64,000 bases of DNA from Oncomelania hupensis (taxonomy: Eukaryota > Mollusca > Gastropoda > Littorinimorpha > Pomatiopsidae): the NCBI GenBank assembly GCA_036898135.1, contig CM072511.1, positions 159,453,652 through 159,517,651 on the forward strand, in the 5' to 3' direction. A model generated the notes under the pieces. It saw only the letters and a list, made by a program, of their open reading frames with translations. It did no database searches and was not told the DNA's origin. The translations under genes and the position numbers were made by a program. Below are positions 52,262 through 62,997 of this stretch, one piece after another (the first letter of the stretch is position 1; the number at the start of each line of letters is the position of its first letter).

Positions 52262-52600
52262 TTGGCGCTACACGAGTGGACGCACTAGTGTTAGTGTAGT
52301 GGTCTGTGCACAAACTAGCAATGTTTCGTGTTATAAAGCAACGTCGGGAAGGGTTAATTAGTACTTGGATGGGTGAAGATGCACGGAAGACAACCACCGA
52401 ACGACGCAACGGCCCGGTCCACCCAGCGGTGAATGGGGTACTTGGATACTGTTTAGAACCGGAGAAGGTAAAGCAGCGAGAAAAAAAAAGGAGGGAGCGC
52501 CCCGTCCTCATAAAGCCGGCCTAGAGAAAAAAAAAAGAGAGGTCCCAAACGCTTGCCGCCCCAACGACCGAAAGGTTATCCACATTGACCTTTACAAGTG
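52262..52600 (+). mobile_element. 5S-like SINE, copy 3
   Basis: GTGTTAGTGTAGTGGTCTGTG (box-A-like), AGCAATGTTTCGTGTTATAAAG, GCAACGTCGGGAAGGG, TTAGTACTTGGATGGGTGAA (5S-like), GGAGAAGGTAAAGCAGCGAG, then CCAACGACCGAAAGGTTATC and CATTGACCTTTACA at the end. Confidence 0.8.
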
Positions 52601-53370
52601 GGCATCGGCATCAATACCCTGCAACAGCTGTGCACGAACTTTTCACCCCCAGCCATGAATGGACATTTTTTTTTTAAAGTTTGTTCTGGACATGAAGACT
52701 TCTTTATCCTACTTTACTCACTGACCTATATCTATGCACCGGTAAGCATACAAAAGCTACCGACCCATTTCATACGTTACAAAATACCGACAACGACAAC
52801 GCTTTTCTCTCATTAGAAAAAATACAATGTGGCGTATGTGCAGGTTCAATAATGAAAGTGGTTGAAAAGTAACTCCCTATTACAAATGGCTGCTCACTTT
52901 TGCACATAGTACTGCATTTGCATGAAACAGGGGTATTGTGATCCTTACAGTAGCAGAATTCAATTGCTGATCTCTGATTTTATCCCGCCCTAACGAGCGC
53001 AGCCCATTTTGGCTCGTAGCCTGACACTGCGTAAGCCTTGAGAAGACAGGCCGACACGGCAAAACTCTCGTCACTGCGAAATAAAATCAAGGACTGCAGT
53101 TCAATCCCACTACCCCCCCCCCCTCCCCCACCCCTCCTCTCCCATTGTAAGGATAACGTTACATTTTGTTTTACGCATAAACGCTGTAAGCAATTGTTTT
53201 TAAGCAAGTAATTACTTTTCAATCACCTGGTATGAACAAACCCGAAAAGCAGTCACAGTCATTCAGCACACTCAGAAACAGCGAGGCTCTGATTACATTC
53301 ACACCTATTACAATGCCTTGCTGACAGCATACAGTTCAGTTCAATTAATATTTTGACGTACGTTGAAATC
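52601..53370. other. No recognisable gene
   Basis: C-rich run at 53111-53145. A GCAGTTCAATCCC motif at about 53096 looks like a lone box B. Confidence 0.45.
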
Positions 53371-53450
53371 AAACGTCAAACACACACACACACACACACC
53401 TACACACACACACACACCCACACACACACACACACCCACACGCACACATT
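53371..53450. repeat. (CA)n tract
   Basis: CA dinucleotides with CCTA and CCCA interruptions. Confidence 0.9.
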
Positions 53451-53451
53451 T

Positions 53452-53732
53452 TTTGTAGAAACGACGTTCTGATGACTGTTGTGAAAAAAACAGGGATTAT
53501 TTTGACACACTTTCCATTTCTTTGACATTATTTTAACATTTCAAATTTTTGAAGCTATCCCTTTCCATAATCCTAACCCCCTAACCCTAACCCTTAACCT
53601 AACCCTAATGCTAAAACAGCTCTAACTCAACGGAGCACTATTTTGACGTCAAAATAGTACGGCCTTCCAAAAGAGTCAGAAGAAACCATGTGGAGTTTCA
53701 TGTGTGTGTCATCAGAACGTCGTTTCTACATG
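53452..53732. mobile_element. MITE-like unit 3 (best terminal inverted repeats)
   Basis: Left end TGTAGAAACGACGTTCTGAT(GAC) is the exact reverse complement of the right end near 53707-53729. The core has CCTAACCCTAACCC at 53576-53605 and TTTTGACGTCAAAATAG. Confidence 0.85.
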
Positions 53733-53792
53733 CCCACACGCACACACACACACACACCAACACCCTCCCCCCCCACACACACACCTATTTTT

Positions 53793-54073
53793 GTAGAAAC
53801 GACGTTGTGATGACTGTCGTGAAACTCTACATACATTATTTTGACACACTTACCATTTTTTTGACATTATTTTGGCATTTTCCAGTTTTTGAAGCTATCC
53901 CTAACCCTTATAACCCAAACCCTAACCCTAACCCAAACCCCTAACCCTTAACCTAACCCTAACACAGTCCTAACTCAAACGGAACACTGTTTTGACGTCA
54001 AAATAACGGAGTCCGTCAAAAGAAAGTACGTAGAGGTACAAGTGTATGTCAGAATAAAGGCGTTTCTACCTAG

Positions 54074-54076
<3 letters not shown>
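53793..54076. mobile_element. MITE-like unit 4
   Basis: Starts TGTAGAAACGACGTTGTGAT(GAC). The right end reads GTCAGAATAAAGGCGTTTCT(AC). CCCTAA-like core at 53898-53975. A long (CA)n follows (54077-54125). Confidence 0.8.
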
Positions 54077-54129
<53 letters not shown>

Positions 54130-54164
54130 CCCTCCCCACACACACACACACGCACAGCCCAGGT

Positions 54165-54390
54165 TACACAGTATTATCATGACTTTCCCGAAACGCCACC
54201 TACGTTGTACTGACAATGGGTCATATTTCGTCCCCATTTTTAAGTACTTTGAAGTGTCCGAACTCTAACCCTAACCCTAACCCAGCCCTAACCCTAACGG
54301 ATCATTGTTCTGACGTCAAAACAAGTAGGCATGTCAATACAAGTTATGTAGATGTTCACTGAGTTGTCCAGATAACACTGTGTAAACAAG
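54165..54390. mobile_element. MITE-like unit 5, diverged
   Basis: TATCATGACTTTCCCGAAACG, ACCCTAACCCTAACCCAGCCC (54266-54290) and GGATCATTGTTCTGACGTCA in the same order as the other units. The terminal repeats are weaker. Confidence 0.7.
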
Positions 54391-54404
54391 GACGTACTTG
54401 TTTT

Positions 54405-54955
54405 CACCGTGTTATTATGACTTTCATGAAACGCCACATACGTTGTTTTGATAATGGGTAATATTTTGTCCCTTTTTCAAGTACTTTAAAGTGTTTTTTG
54501 TTTGTTGCAGTTTATTATCCCTTTCTATCGGGAAATTCTGGGCCGCTTCCCCTGGGGAAGGCGTAGTCGCAGCCCGTGGCGCGCCCAAACCCAACCGACC
54601 TAACATTTTTGAAATTTTGCTGGGGGAGCAAACCGGAGTACCCGGAGAAAACCCCAGAGACGTTGCCCGAGTCGAAATTAAATAATATTCGGTGAAACAT
54701 AACGCCCAGATGCTGGATCGAACCCACACCTGTCAGGCGCCATTGGTTTCTGGCTTGTGGACAAGGCAAGTTAGTCCCGCCTTAGCCCACTTGGCCACAA
54801 CGCTCGCTCTATAAAGCTAACCCTAACCTAACCCTTACCATAACACAGCCCGAACCCTCACGGATCATTGATTTGACGTCAAAACAACGAGGGCTGTCAA
54901 AACAAGGTATGTAGATGTTCACTAGTTTGTCCAAATAACGCCGTGCAAACACACA
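54405..54955. mobile_element. MITE-like unit 6, interrupted by a SINE
   Basis: Left half TTATTATGACTTTCATGAAA through CTTTAAAGTGT. The right half resumes at AAAGCTAACCCTAACCTAAC (54815) and ends ATAACGCCGTGCAAAC. Confidence 0.7.
54497..54812 (-). mobile_element. tRNA-derived SINE inside unit 6
   Basis: Minus strand: GAGCGTTGTGGCCAAGTGGG then CTAAGGCG (box A), a long variable region, and GTGTGGGTTCGATCCAGC (box B). The body follows with GGGTTTTCTCCGGGTACTCC. A Leu/Ser-type tRNA origin is suggested by the long variable arm. The SINE lies exactly where the MITE-like unit is broken. Confidence 0.75.
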
Positions 54956-54984
54956 CACGCGCACGCACACACACACTCACCCAG

Positions 54985-55285
54985 CCGAGGGTACACATAT
55001 TATCATGACTTTCCTGAAACGCCACATACGTTGTGCTGACAATCGGTCATTTCAATTCATTTCATAGGTAGATTAACGTCCCCGGACACAGTGCGTACAA
55101 GACAATCGGTCATATTTTGTCCCCCTTTTTAAGTACTTTGAAGTGTTCGTACACTAACCCTAAACCTAACCCTAACCCAGCCCTAACCCTAACGGATCAT
55201 TGTTTTGACGTCAAAACGAGTAGGTCTGTCAAAACAAGTTATGTAGATGTTCATTCCTTTGTCCAGATAACACCGTGTAAGTGTG
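54985..55285. mobile_element. MITE-like unit 7 with a 52-bp retro-insertion
   Basis: TTATCATGACTTTCCTGAAA, ACCCTAACCCAGCCCTAACC and GGATCATTGTTTTGACGTCA in order. At 55035-55106 the sequence CAATCGGTCAT occurs twice around a short unrelated insert. Confidence 0.75.
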
Positions 55286-55327
55286 CCCACGCCCACCCAC
55301 CCACCCACCCACACAAACACACACATG

Positions 55328-55562
55328 TTGAGACCGCATTGTTACGACTCTCATGAAACGCCACATACGTTGTGTTGACAATAGGTCATCTATCGTCCCC
55401 TTTTGAAATTACTTATAAGTGATCTAACGCTAACGCTAACTCTGACCCTTACTTTAACGGAACGTTTTTTTTTTTTTTTTTGACGTCAGCATAACGGGGT
55501 CTGTTAAAAAATCGTACGTAGATTCTCAAGTATGTTTGGCAAGAACGCCGTCTAAGCATAAT
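55328..55562. mobile_element. MITE-like unit 8, most diverged
   Basis: TGTTACGACTCTCATGAAAC, CTAACGCTAACGCTAACTCT and TTTGACGTCAGCATAACGGG in the usual order. A T run splits the core. Confidence 0.65.
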
Positions 55563-55609
55563 CACGCGCGCGCACACACATACACACACATAACACACAT
55601 AACACAGGG

Positions 55610-56230
<621 letters not shown>

Positions 56231-56297
56231 CGCCACGAGCAGAAGAAATGAAAAGAAAGAAAACGATATTCCTAATGGATAATATAATGGATTACGA

Positions 56298-56508
56298 CAG
56301 GAGTGCCCAATACGTCGATCGCGATCGACCGGTCCATCGCGAAGGCAGTGTGACTGAGTAGATTGCGTAGCAATTAAAAAAAAAATTGACCTCAGCCTAT
56401 TATATGACTATATACATGTTTTGCATTTTGATGGTAGGTAGATCATTTTGGCTTGGTCATTTTAAAAGTACCTCGCATGCTTAAAAAGTCATAGTGTGGG
56501 CAACCCTG
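56298..56508. mobile_element. Short hAT-type MITE (211 bp)
   Basis: Termini CAGGAGTGCCCAA and the complement of CAGGGTTGCCCACA. Flanking 8-mers GATTACGA and GCTTACGT match at six of eight positions, consistent with a decayed 8-bp hAT target duplication. Confidence 0.7.
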
Positions 56509-56595
56509 GCTTACGTTGACGATTTAGCAAAAAGACAAAATAGTCAAAGTTCCGTCTCTTTGCTTGCTTATTACGACTCGCGACAGCGCTACAAA

Positions 56596-56674
56596 ATGCC
56601 GCGAACGCCGTCGTTGAAGCCCACCGATTCGAAAGGTGTGGCAAAGCTCCGTACATATTTTGGGAGCAAAGGAG
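56596..56674 (+). CDS. Weak candidate first exon
   Basis: ATG at 56596 (ACAAAATGC) opens MPRTPSLKPTDSKGVAKLRT and YFGSKGG, followed by a donor GGAG|GTAATT. The composition is gene-like and the neighbourhood is less repetitive, but no second exon or homology was recognised. Confidence 0.25.
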
Positions 56675-56717
56675 GTAATTATTATTTTGATAATTTAATC
56701 TTAAAAGTAAATAACAT

Positions 56718-57305
56718 ATCCTATCCCATAACTCGGAGGTCGTAGGGGCACCACAGATGATCGTTTAACCAACGTACTCCATCTTTCCCTGTCCTCAGCA
56801 ACCCTGATTGTTTCGCTCAGTGTCAAACCAGTCCAGTCTCGAATGTTGTCATCCCACCTCTTTTTCGGTCTCCTCTTCTTCTACCTTCTTGCACTGTGCC
56901 TTGCAGGATGGTCTTTGCAAGACCTGATGATCTGGTGACGTGGCCATACCCTCGGAGATTCCGTTTTTTCACCACTGTGAGCAGGTCATCGTGTTGTCCA
57001 ATGGCTTGTGTGATGGTCTGTCGGACTTCGTCGTTGGTGATGTGCTGGGTATATAGGAAATGCACAGAAGTCTTCTGTAGCACCTCATCTCCATGCTTTG
57101 TATTCTTCGTTGGAGATCTGCTGTGAGGGTCCATGTTTCGCAAGCATATAGGAAGATGGAGATGACAAGGGAGCGCAGCAACCTTACCTTAGAATGTAGA
57201 CTGATGGTCCTGTCTTTCCAAATTGGCTTCAACCTCGCCAGGGCAGCAGTTGTTTGTGCGATCCTGGAGAGGACTTCCTGTCGGGACCCATTGTCTGATA
57301 CAATG
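56718..57305 (-). mobile_element. (GGATA)n-tailed LINE copy, left of element B
   Basis: Encodes, in two frames, [54 protein letters not shown] and the usual C-terminus. Cut at ACAATG (57305), the insertion point of element B. A one-base frame change lies near 57050. Confidence 0.9.
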
Positions 57306-57939
57306 TGTTACACTCTGTTTGATGATGGTGTTTTCTATCAGTATCTGATTCAGCCCCGATGCTGAAGTCCTGATAAGGTGTAACTCAGATTCGTTTATTC
57401 ACACAGCCTGCTCAATCAGCATACAAGTCACAAAGTCCACGTATGAAGTTTTCCGCTTTTATTCAGCACACATCAACAACTGCATACAATTCTCAATTCA
57501 ACTCAACAACTTTCACAGCAACTCTCAGTTTCACTATCAACAACTTCACTATCAACAACAATCTCGGCACACGATTAAATAACCTCTCTCTTTTCTGGAA
57601 CAATTTGGTATACTGTAGAAATGACGTATTGCCACCAATCGAACTAAAGATCGTCATCACTGGCTTACGTCATTACACATTTCTTCTCCTTCCGGATCGT
57701 TCCTTCAAATTTCTACAATTATCCCGAATCTTCGATCGATAGTAAACAAGCCGATCCAGAAGATTCTACAACAATATCGACTAACGGAAATTATCAACGT
57801 TATACAAAGCCTCTCCAAACAACAATGCAAACTCAAATCAAAGGTAAATAAACTCCATTATTGAATACTTTGCAAATCGAAACGATTAGATCTATCGTAC
57901 ACGCTTCCGACATACTTTCGTACGCGTTTCAACGTAACA
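57306..57939 (-). repeat. 3' LTR of element B
   Basis: Ends TGTTACACTC and CAACGTAACA on the plus strand. The polypurine tract (complement of ATAACCCCCCACTCAAG) adjoins at 57940. Diverged from the LTR of element A, so the two are distinct subfamilies. Confidence 0.95.
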
Positions 57940-58260
57940 TAACCCCCCACTCAAGAAGAAATTTACCTAATTTCTTTCAACAACGTTGAAACGTAATGCA
58001 CAAACAAAGTTCAGAATTAAAACTTATTTCAGACTGTCTCATTTACTGTCAATGTTCTCAGTTTATATACACAGAGTCAATGTTCTTCCATCCGCAAGTC
58101 TATCTGGATATTGTCAATGTTCACAGTTCATTCACACAGAGTCAATGTTTCTCATCTGCAAATCTTTCTGGATACTGTCAATGTTCACAGATCATTTACC
58201 CAGTCAACGTTTTTCATTTTCAAGTCTGTCATTATCAATATTCTTAGTTCGTCCACACAG
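57940..58260 (-). repeat. 3' region with ~61-bp tandem repeats
   Basis: Units around ATTCACACAGAGTCAATGTT and CAATGTTCACAG, as in element A. No RT or RNase H coding. Confidence 0.8.
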
Positions 58261-61200
58261 TCAATGTTCTTTCGTTCGCAAGGAATCGACGCCCTCTTCA
58301 GTTGCGGTCGTCATCGGCCCAGGGTCAAAGACGGTGATCTCGTGGGCTTTCCTGGAGTCAGTGCGTCCTCCGTTGTCTCCTTCTTCCATCGGATGTCCGA
58401 CGCAGTCGACGTTGTCAGCTCCCAGAATGCATTCGCTGGGTCTCACGGTCAGGTTGGCTTCTGCGGGACGGTGGAACAGCTCCCTCAAGGTCTGCAGATG
58501 CTCCTTCCAGGTCTGGGTGTGGACTTCATGTTCGACCAAAGTCGTAGAGCCTGGGACATCACTGAAGCTAGGGGGAAATTCGCCCATAAGGTCCTTGAGC
58601 TCCATCTTTTGACCTTCCGTCAAGCTCGGTCCTAGCTTAACATCATCGATGTCTTCTTTGCTGTGGAAGTCTCCCAGTTCCAACAGTTCCTCGCTGTCAA
58701 AGCTGTTGTCGATCTCAGCTGCTGTTGCCACATGCACAGTCTCTGTTGGCCTTTCCACGTACAGTTTAAGGAGGTTGGCGTGGTATATCTTGGAATGCTG
58801 GCCGACCTTCACCTTGTAGTCGTTGATCCCCACCACGGTCTCCACTTCGTACGGGCCTTTCCACTGCATCAGCAACTTATTATGATCAGTAGGTAGCAGC
58901 ACCAGCACTTTGTTGCCAGGTTTAAACTTCCTGTTCACAGCCCTACGATCGTAGTAGTGCTTTCCACAGTCTTGGGACTTCTTCAGGTTTTCTCTGGCTA
59001 TCTCGAGAGTCTGCTCCAGCTTCTCCCGTAGCTCAAACACGTACTGGTAGCTGTTCTTCACCTCTGGGGTGTCTACTTCTTTCGTCCACAGTTCTTTCAG
59101 GATGTGCATCGGCCCTCGGATGGTTCTTCCGTACAGCAGCTCGAACGGAGAAAAGCCGGTGGACTCCTGCGGTACTTCTCTGTAGGCGAAAAGTAGGGCG
59201 TTGATGTAGCGATGCCATTGTCTGGGCTGCTCGCTGCACAGTTTCTTCAGGGTGGACTTCAGCGTAGCATTGAACTTCTCGACAAGCCCGTTGCACATCG
59301 GATGGTAGGGTGTCGTAGACAAATGCCGGATGCTCAGCAGTCTGTTGACCTCCTTCATACAGTCAGAGACGAACTGTGTCCCGAGGTCTGTCAGAATTTC
59401 TTCAGGCACTCCAAGTCTACTGAACATGTCCACCAGTGCCTCTGCTACAGTTTCAGTGTCAATCTTCTTCAGTGGCACTGCTTCTGGGTACCGAGTCGCA
59501 TAGTCCACTAAAGTCAGTACCCATCGATGACCTTCTTCACTCGGAGGTCTTATTTCGCCGATTAAGTCTAAGGCCACCCTCTTGAAAGGTCGGTCGATCA
59601 AAGGCATTCTCTGCATTGGCACTTTAGGGACCCTTCCTCGAGGTATGGTCTTCTGGCAAATGTCACATGATCGGCAGAAACGGCTGACGTCCGCATGAAG
59701 TCCTGGCCAGTAGAATACCGCCTGGATTCTATCCGACGTCTTCTTGATACCCAGGTGACCTCCCATGATTGAGTCATGCGCTACTTCCATCACTTGGCGC
59801 CTTAGGGGTAACGGTACCAAGACTTGACGTAGTGGTTTACCTCCGTTGACCCTCGGGTGCTGGAAGATTCGGTACAGGATCTTGGCCTTCACCTCAAAAT
59901 AGACCGTGCCACTGCCCTTGGTCACGTGGTCTTGGCGGTTCCTGTACTTGTTTAAAGTGCTATCAGCTTCCTGGAGCTGGATCAGCTTATCTCTGTCCAC
60001 GATGGCAGCTTTGGAGTTGTCGGCGACCTTCAGTGGCGTAGACGTCTTGTCTCTCTTGGCCTGGGCCCTGGTTGTAACAGCACCGACGATCTCTGGTCGG
60101 CAGGGCTGAGCCGGAGTAACCACATTGTCCCGTAGCAGCTCTGTAATGTCTCCATCGGGAAATGGCAATGGATCCTCCTCCGCAACTTCGACGTGTTGAG
60201 TTGAGGCAGGACTCCACTCTGGATCGGGGTCGTCGGGTCGCCTCGCGCCGTCGATATTCCCGATCATCAAATCATACAGCGGCTTCTTCAGGCAAACCGC
60301 TTCGACTTCGCCTATGTAGAAAGGGGTGTTGACATGAATTTTTGCAACTGGCGCTTTCACACATTTGCTGTCGGCCATGAGTGTCCATTTAGAATCGCCA
60401 GTGAACTGTTCTTTAGCGATTAGGTCTTCTCTGACGATGACCCCACTGCAGCCAGAGTCTCTTAGAACAGTCACTTCATGATTTCCGACGCGTCCCTTGG
60501 AAACAGGCATATTCTGGACGGTCACAGCTGCGCTGGCGACGACGGGGATGGATTTTCCGTTGGCAAGGAGAAGTTGGCCATCAGTCATGCACTCTTGCAC
60601 GTCCGCAGGGGTAGCTGTGCGCTTGGTCTCACTCGGAAGAATGACGCTCCCGCCGCACACTTGGTGGTCAGATCTACTGTTTTGCCGTTGATTGGAGAAC
60701 CGCCTCTGCCGGTTGCCCGCCGCTGCATTGTCCGTACTGCTCCGCTGTCCGCTATTTCTGCTTTGAGGGCAGCTGGCAGCTCTGTGGTCTGTAGCGTTGC
60801 AGATAAAACAGCCTCTTGAGTGCCCTTCCCTGGGAGGAGGCGTGGAGTCCGTCTGTCTCTGGCTCGTCTGGCTCCCTTGGACCTGGTTCCCATGGTTTGC
60901 AGTCTTCTGAAAATGTTTCGTCGCGCTGGGTAGCCCCAGGGTTTTCCCATGAGCGATGAGATATCTTTCAGCAGCCTCAGTCACATCTTTAAGCGTCTGC
61001 AGCTTTTGTTCTTCTAAGTAGGTCGCTAGGTCCTTGTGACAGGCATTGAGAAATTGTTCTTTCACAATCAGGTCATGGAGACTGTCGTAAGACTTCATTT
61101 CGCCTGATAACTCCACCCACTTGTGTAGATATGACGACAGGCGCTCCACAAACTGCTTTGGCGTCTCGTCTGACTTAGGCCGGCATTCACGGAAGCGTTT

Positions 61201-61800
61201 ACGGTAGCCCTTCTCTGTAAAGTTGTAGCACTGCAACAGGGCCTCTTTCAAGACGTCGTAGTTTTTGGCGTCATCGTTCGACAGTCTGGTGTAAACTTCG
61301 AGAGCTTGCCCCGTCAGAAGTGCACTCAGTCGAATTGCCCAGTCTTGAGGTTGCCAGTTAGAGCTTTCGGCGAACCTTTCGAATCTCGCCAGATAGCTGT
61401 CGATCTGGTCCTTCCCGTCGACGAAAGCTGGCAATTTTGGAGCCGTGTTGTCACTGATAACTTGTGGCGCATTCTGCTGTTGCTGGATACGCGCCATTTC
61501 TAGCTGGAACTCAAGACGCTTCAGCTCGAATTCTCTGTCTTTTTCTTGCCGCTGCTGTTCAATTTCTAGACGCTTCTGTTCTAATTCTCTTTCTTCACGG
61601 CGACGCTGCTCCTCTAATTCTCGTTCTTCACGGCGACGCTGCTCTTCTACTTCTAGACGCTTCTGTTCTAGTTCTATTTCTTTTTCTAGACGCTTCTCTT
61701 CCAATTCTCTTTCTCGTATTCTCTCCTGAGACTTGACGTACTCCGTCAGTTGCTTGCCTTTTAGATTCAGTTCAACCCCTTTCTGCCAGAAGTCAGCCAT
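58261..61800 (-). CDS. Gag-protease-integrase polyprotein of element B
   Basis: One uninterrupted frame of 1179 codons plus stop. Residues ~1-110: Glu/Arg coiled coil. ~115-290: capsid-like ([31 protein letters not shown]). ~325-340: CCHC knuckle [14 protein letters not shown]. ~450: protease-like [11 protein letters not shown], with DSG instead of the more usual DTG. ~675-725: integrase HHCC ([17 protein letters not shown]). ~745-860: D,D,E core ([28 protein letters not shown]). ~980: GPY. From ~1090: [19 protein letters not shown] and [14 protein letters not shown], the segment normally after the RT catalytic loop, then an unrelated 40-residue tail. The RT palm and RNase H are absent. It needs RT from another element to move. 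Confidence 0.95.
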   Translation of the reverse strand: MADFWQKGVELNLKGKQLTEYVKSQERIRERELEEKRLEKEIELEQKRLEVEEQRRREERELEEQRRREERELEQKRLEIEQQRQEKDREFELKRLEFQLEMARIQQQQNAPQVISDNTAPKLPAFVDGKDQIDSYLARFERFAESSNWQPQDWAIRLSALLTGQALEVYTRLSNDDAKNYDVLKEALLQCYNFTEKGYRKRFRECRPKSDETPKQFVERLSSYLHKWVELSGEMKSYDSLHDLIVKEQFLNACHKDLATYLEEQKLQTLKDVTEAAERYLIAHGKTLGLPSATKHFQKTANHGNQVQGSQTSQRQTDSTPPPREGHSRGCFICNATDHRAASCPQSRNSGQRSSTDNAAAGNRQRRFSNQRQNSRSDHQVCGGSVILPSETKRTATPADVQECMTDGQLLLANGKSIPVVASAAVTVQNMPVSKGRVGNHEVTVLRDSGCSGVIVREDLIAKEQFTGDSKWTLMADSKCVKAPVAKIHVNTPFYIGEVEAVCLKKPLYDLMIGNIDGARRPDDPDPEWSPASTQHVEVAEEDPLPFPDGDITELLRDNVVTPAQPCRPEIVGAVTTRAQAKRDKTSTPLKVADNSKAAIVDRDKLIQLQEADSTLNKYRNRQDHVTKGSGTVYFEVKAKILYRIFQHPRVNGGKPLRQVLVPLPLRRQVMEVAHDSIMGGHLGIKKTSDRIQAVFYWPGLHADVSRFCRSCDICQKTIPRGRVPKVPMQRMPLIDRPFKRVALDLIGEIRPPSEEGHRWVLTLVDYATRYPEAVPLKKIDTETVAEALVDMFSRLGVPEEILTDLGTQFVSDCMKEVNRLLSIRHLSTTPYHPMCNGLVEKFNATLKSTLKKLCSEQPRQWHRYINALLFAYREVPQESTGFSPFELLYGRTIRGPMHILKELWTKEVDTPEVKNSYQYVFELREKLEQTLEIARENLKKSQDCGKHYYDRRAVNRKFKPGNKVLVLLPTDHNKLLMQWKGPYEVETVVGINDYKVKVGQHSKIYHANLLKLYVERPTETVHVATAAEIDNSFDSEELLELGDFHSKEDIDDVKLGPSLTEGQKMELKDLMGEFPPSFSDVPGSTTLVEHEVHTQTWKEHLQTLRELFHRPAEANLTVRPSECILGADNVDCVGHPMEEGDNGGRTDSRKAHEITVFDPGPMTTATEEGVDSLRTKEH

Positions 61801-61804
61801 CTTG

Positions 61805-61905
61805 ATGCTTCTGGAAAGTTCTTTTCAAGAAAGTTCTTTTCTGGAAGGTTCTTCTTCTAGAAAGTTCTTGACTGTAGAGTTCTTTTTTTTCTGGAAAGTT
61901 CTTGA
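61805..61905 (-). promoter_or_regulatory. Array of five heat-shock-element matches in element B
   Basis: Five perfect TTCnnGAAnnTTC matches at 61809, 61824, 61839, 61855 and 61889 (13 bp each), in the leader just before the gag ATG (61800). Same number and place as in element A, although individual spacer bases differ. Confidence 0.6.
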
Positions 61906-62364
61906 CTGTGCTGTACCTTTCTAGACTGTTCTAGAACAGCACGCTTTCTGCAGTAGCGCTGATGCTTGCCACTGGTCGCTTTCGCTGACGCAGGCCCCGC
62001 TGTCCTCGTCGTATGCGACGCTGCACCACGCTGGTGTTGATGTATACGCTCCTGTGCTGAAGTAGACGCGACGTCCGCTCGCCGCTCTCTGTAACACTGG
62101 CGATGTAGCTCCGAGACTGTCTCTCGACGTAGTCCTGCGGCAGCTACGTAGTCCCGCTCTGTTGTTCGCTCACGAAGCAACTCTTCGGCGACTACACGCC
62201 CTTGCAGTCAACCCGAACCTATCGGATGTAGTCCCAGTATGTTGGCCCCTCTCGACGCAACTCGTTGGCGGCTACCCTCGATGACTGCCTCTCGTAACGT
62301 TGACTCGCTTGTTGTAGCAGTTGAACCCTTGGCTATGGCGTGAATCCCGGCTTGGCCCCCAAAA
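61906..62364 (-). other. Leader and primer-binding site of element B
   Basis: GC-rich leader. Next to the LTR, read on the minus strand, TTTTGGGGGCCAAGCCGGGA is the primer site. TGGGGGCCAAGCCGGGAT resembles a tRNA 3' end complement more closely than element A does (TGGGGGTCAAGCCGCGAT). Confidence 0.7.
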
Positions 62365-62997
62365 TGTTACACTCTGTTTGATGATGGTGTTTTCTATCAG
62401 TATCTGATTCAGCCCCGATGCTGAAGTCCTGATAAGGTGTAACTCAGATTCGTTTATTCACACAGCCTGCTCAATCAGCATACAAGTCACAAAGTCCACG
62501 TATGAAGTTTTCCGCTTTTATTCAGCACACATCAACAACTGCATACAATTCTCAATTCAACTCAACAACTTTCACAGCAACTCTCAGTTTCACTATCAAC
62601 AACTTCACTATCAACAACAATCTCGGCACACGATTAAATAACCTCTCTCTTTTCTGGAACAATTTGGTATACTGTAGAAATGACGTATTGCCACCAATCG
62701 AACTAAAGATCGTCATCACTGGCTTACGTCATTACACATTTCTTCTCCTTCCGGATCGTTCCTTCAAATTTCTACAATTATCCCGAATCTTCGATCGATA
62801 GTAAACAAGCCGATCCAGAAGATTCTACAACAATATCGACTAACGGAAATTATCAACGTTATACAAAGCCTCTCCAAACAACAATGCAAACTCAAATCAA
62901 AGGTAAATAAACTCCATTATTGAATACTTTGCAAATCGAAACGATTAGATCTATCGTACACGCTTCCGACATACTTTCGTACGCGTTTCAACGTAAC
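62365..62997 (-). repeat. 5' LTR of element B
   Basis: Appears identical to 57306-57939 except that the terminal base is missing or changed at the junction (62998 is T where A is expected). Confidence 0.9.

Larger units (their letters stand above)
57306..62997 (-). mobile_element. Gypsy element B: intact Gag-PR-IN, no RT or RNase H
   Basis: Relative of element A in inverse orientation. The two LTRs (634 and ~633 bp) look identical, so the copy is very young. The leader, HSE array and polyprotein match element A, with the same deletion of the RT core. Unlike A, the termini are not clean: the left flank is CAATG, while the right LTR lacks its last base (AACGTAAC then TCATCC) and no matching duplication follows. 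The right flank also does not continue the interrupted LINE for ~500 bp. Confidence 0.95.

Noticed and set aside
42730..55200. Telomere or subtelomere
   Set aside because: The CCCTAA repeats are short, degenerate and repeated inside MITE-like units with unique DNA between. They do not form a terminal array.
57443..57742. 99-codon frame in the LTRs of element B (also 62502-62801)
   Set aside because: Antisense frame of the LTR, identical in both only because the LTRs are identical.
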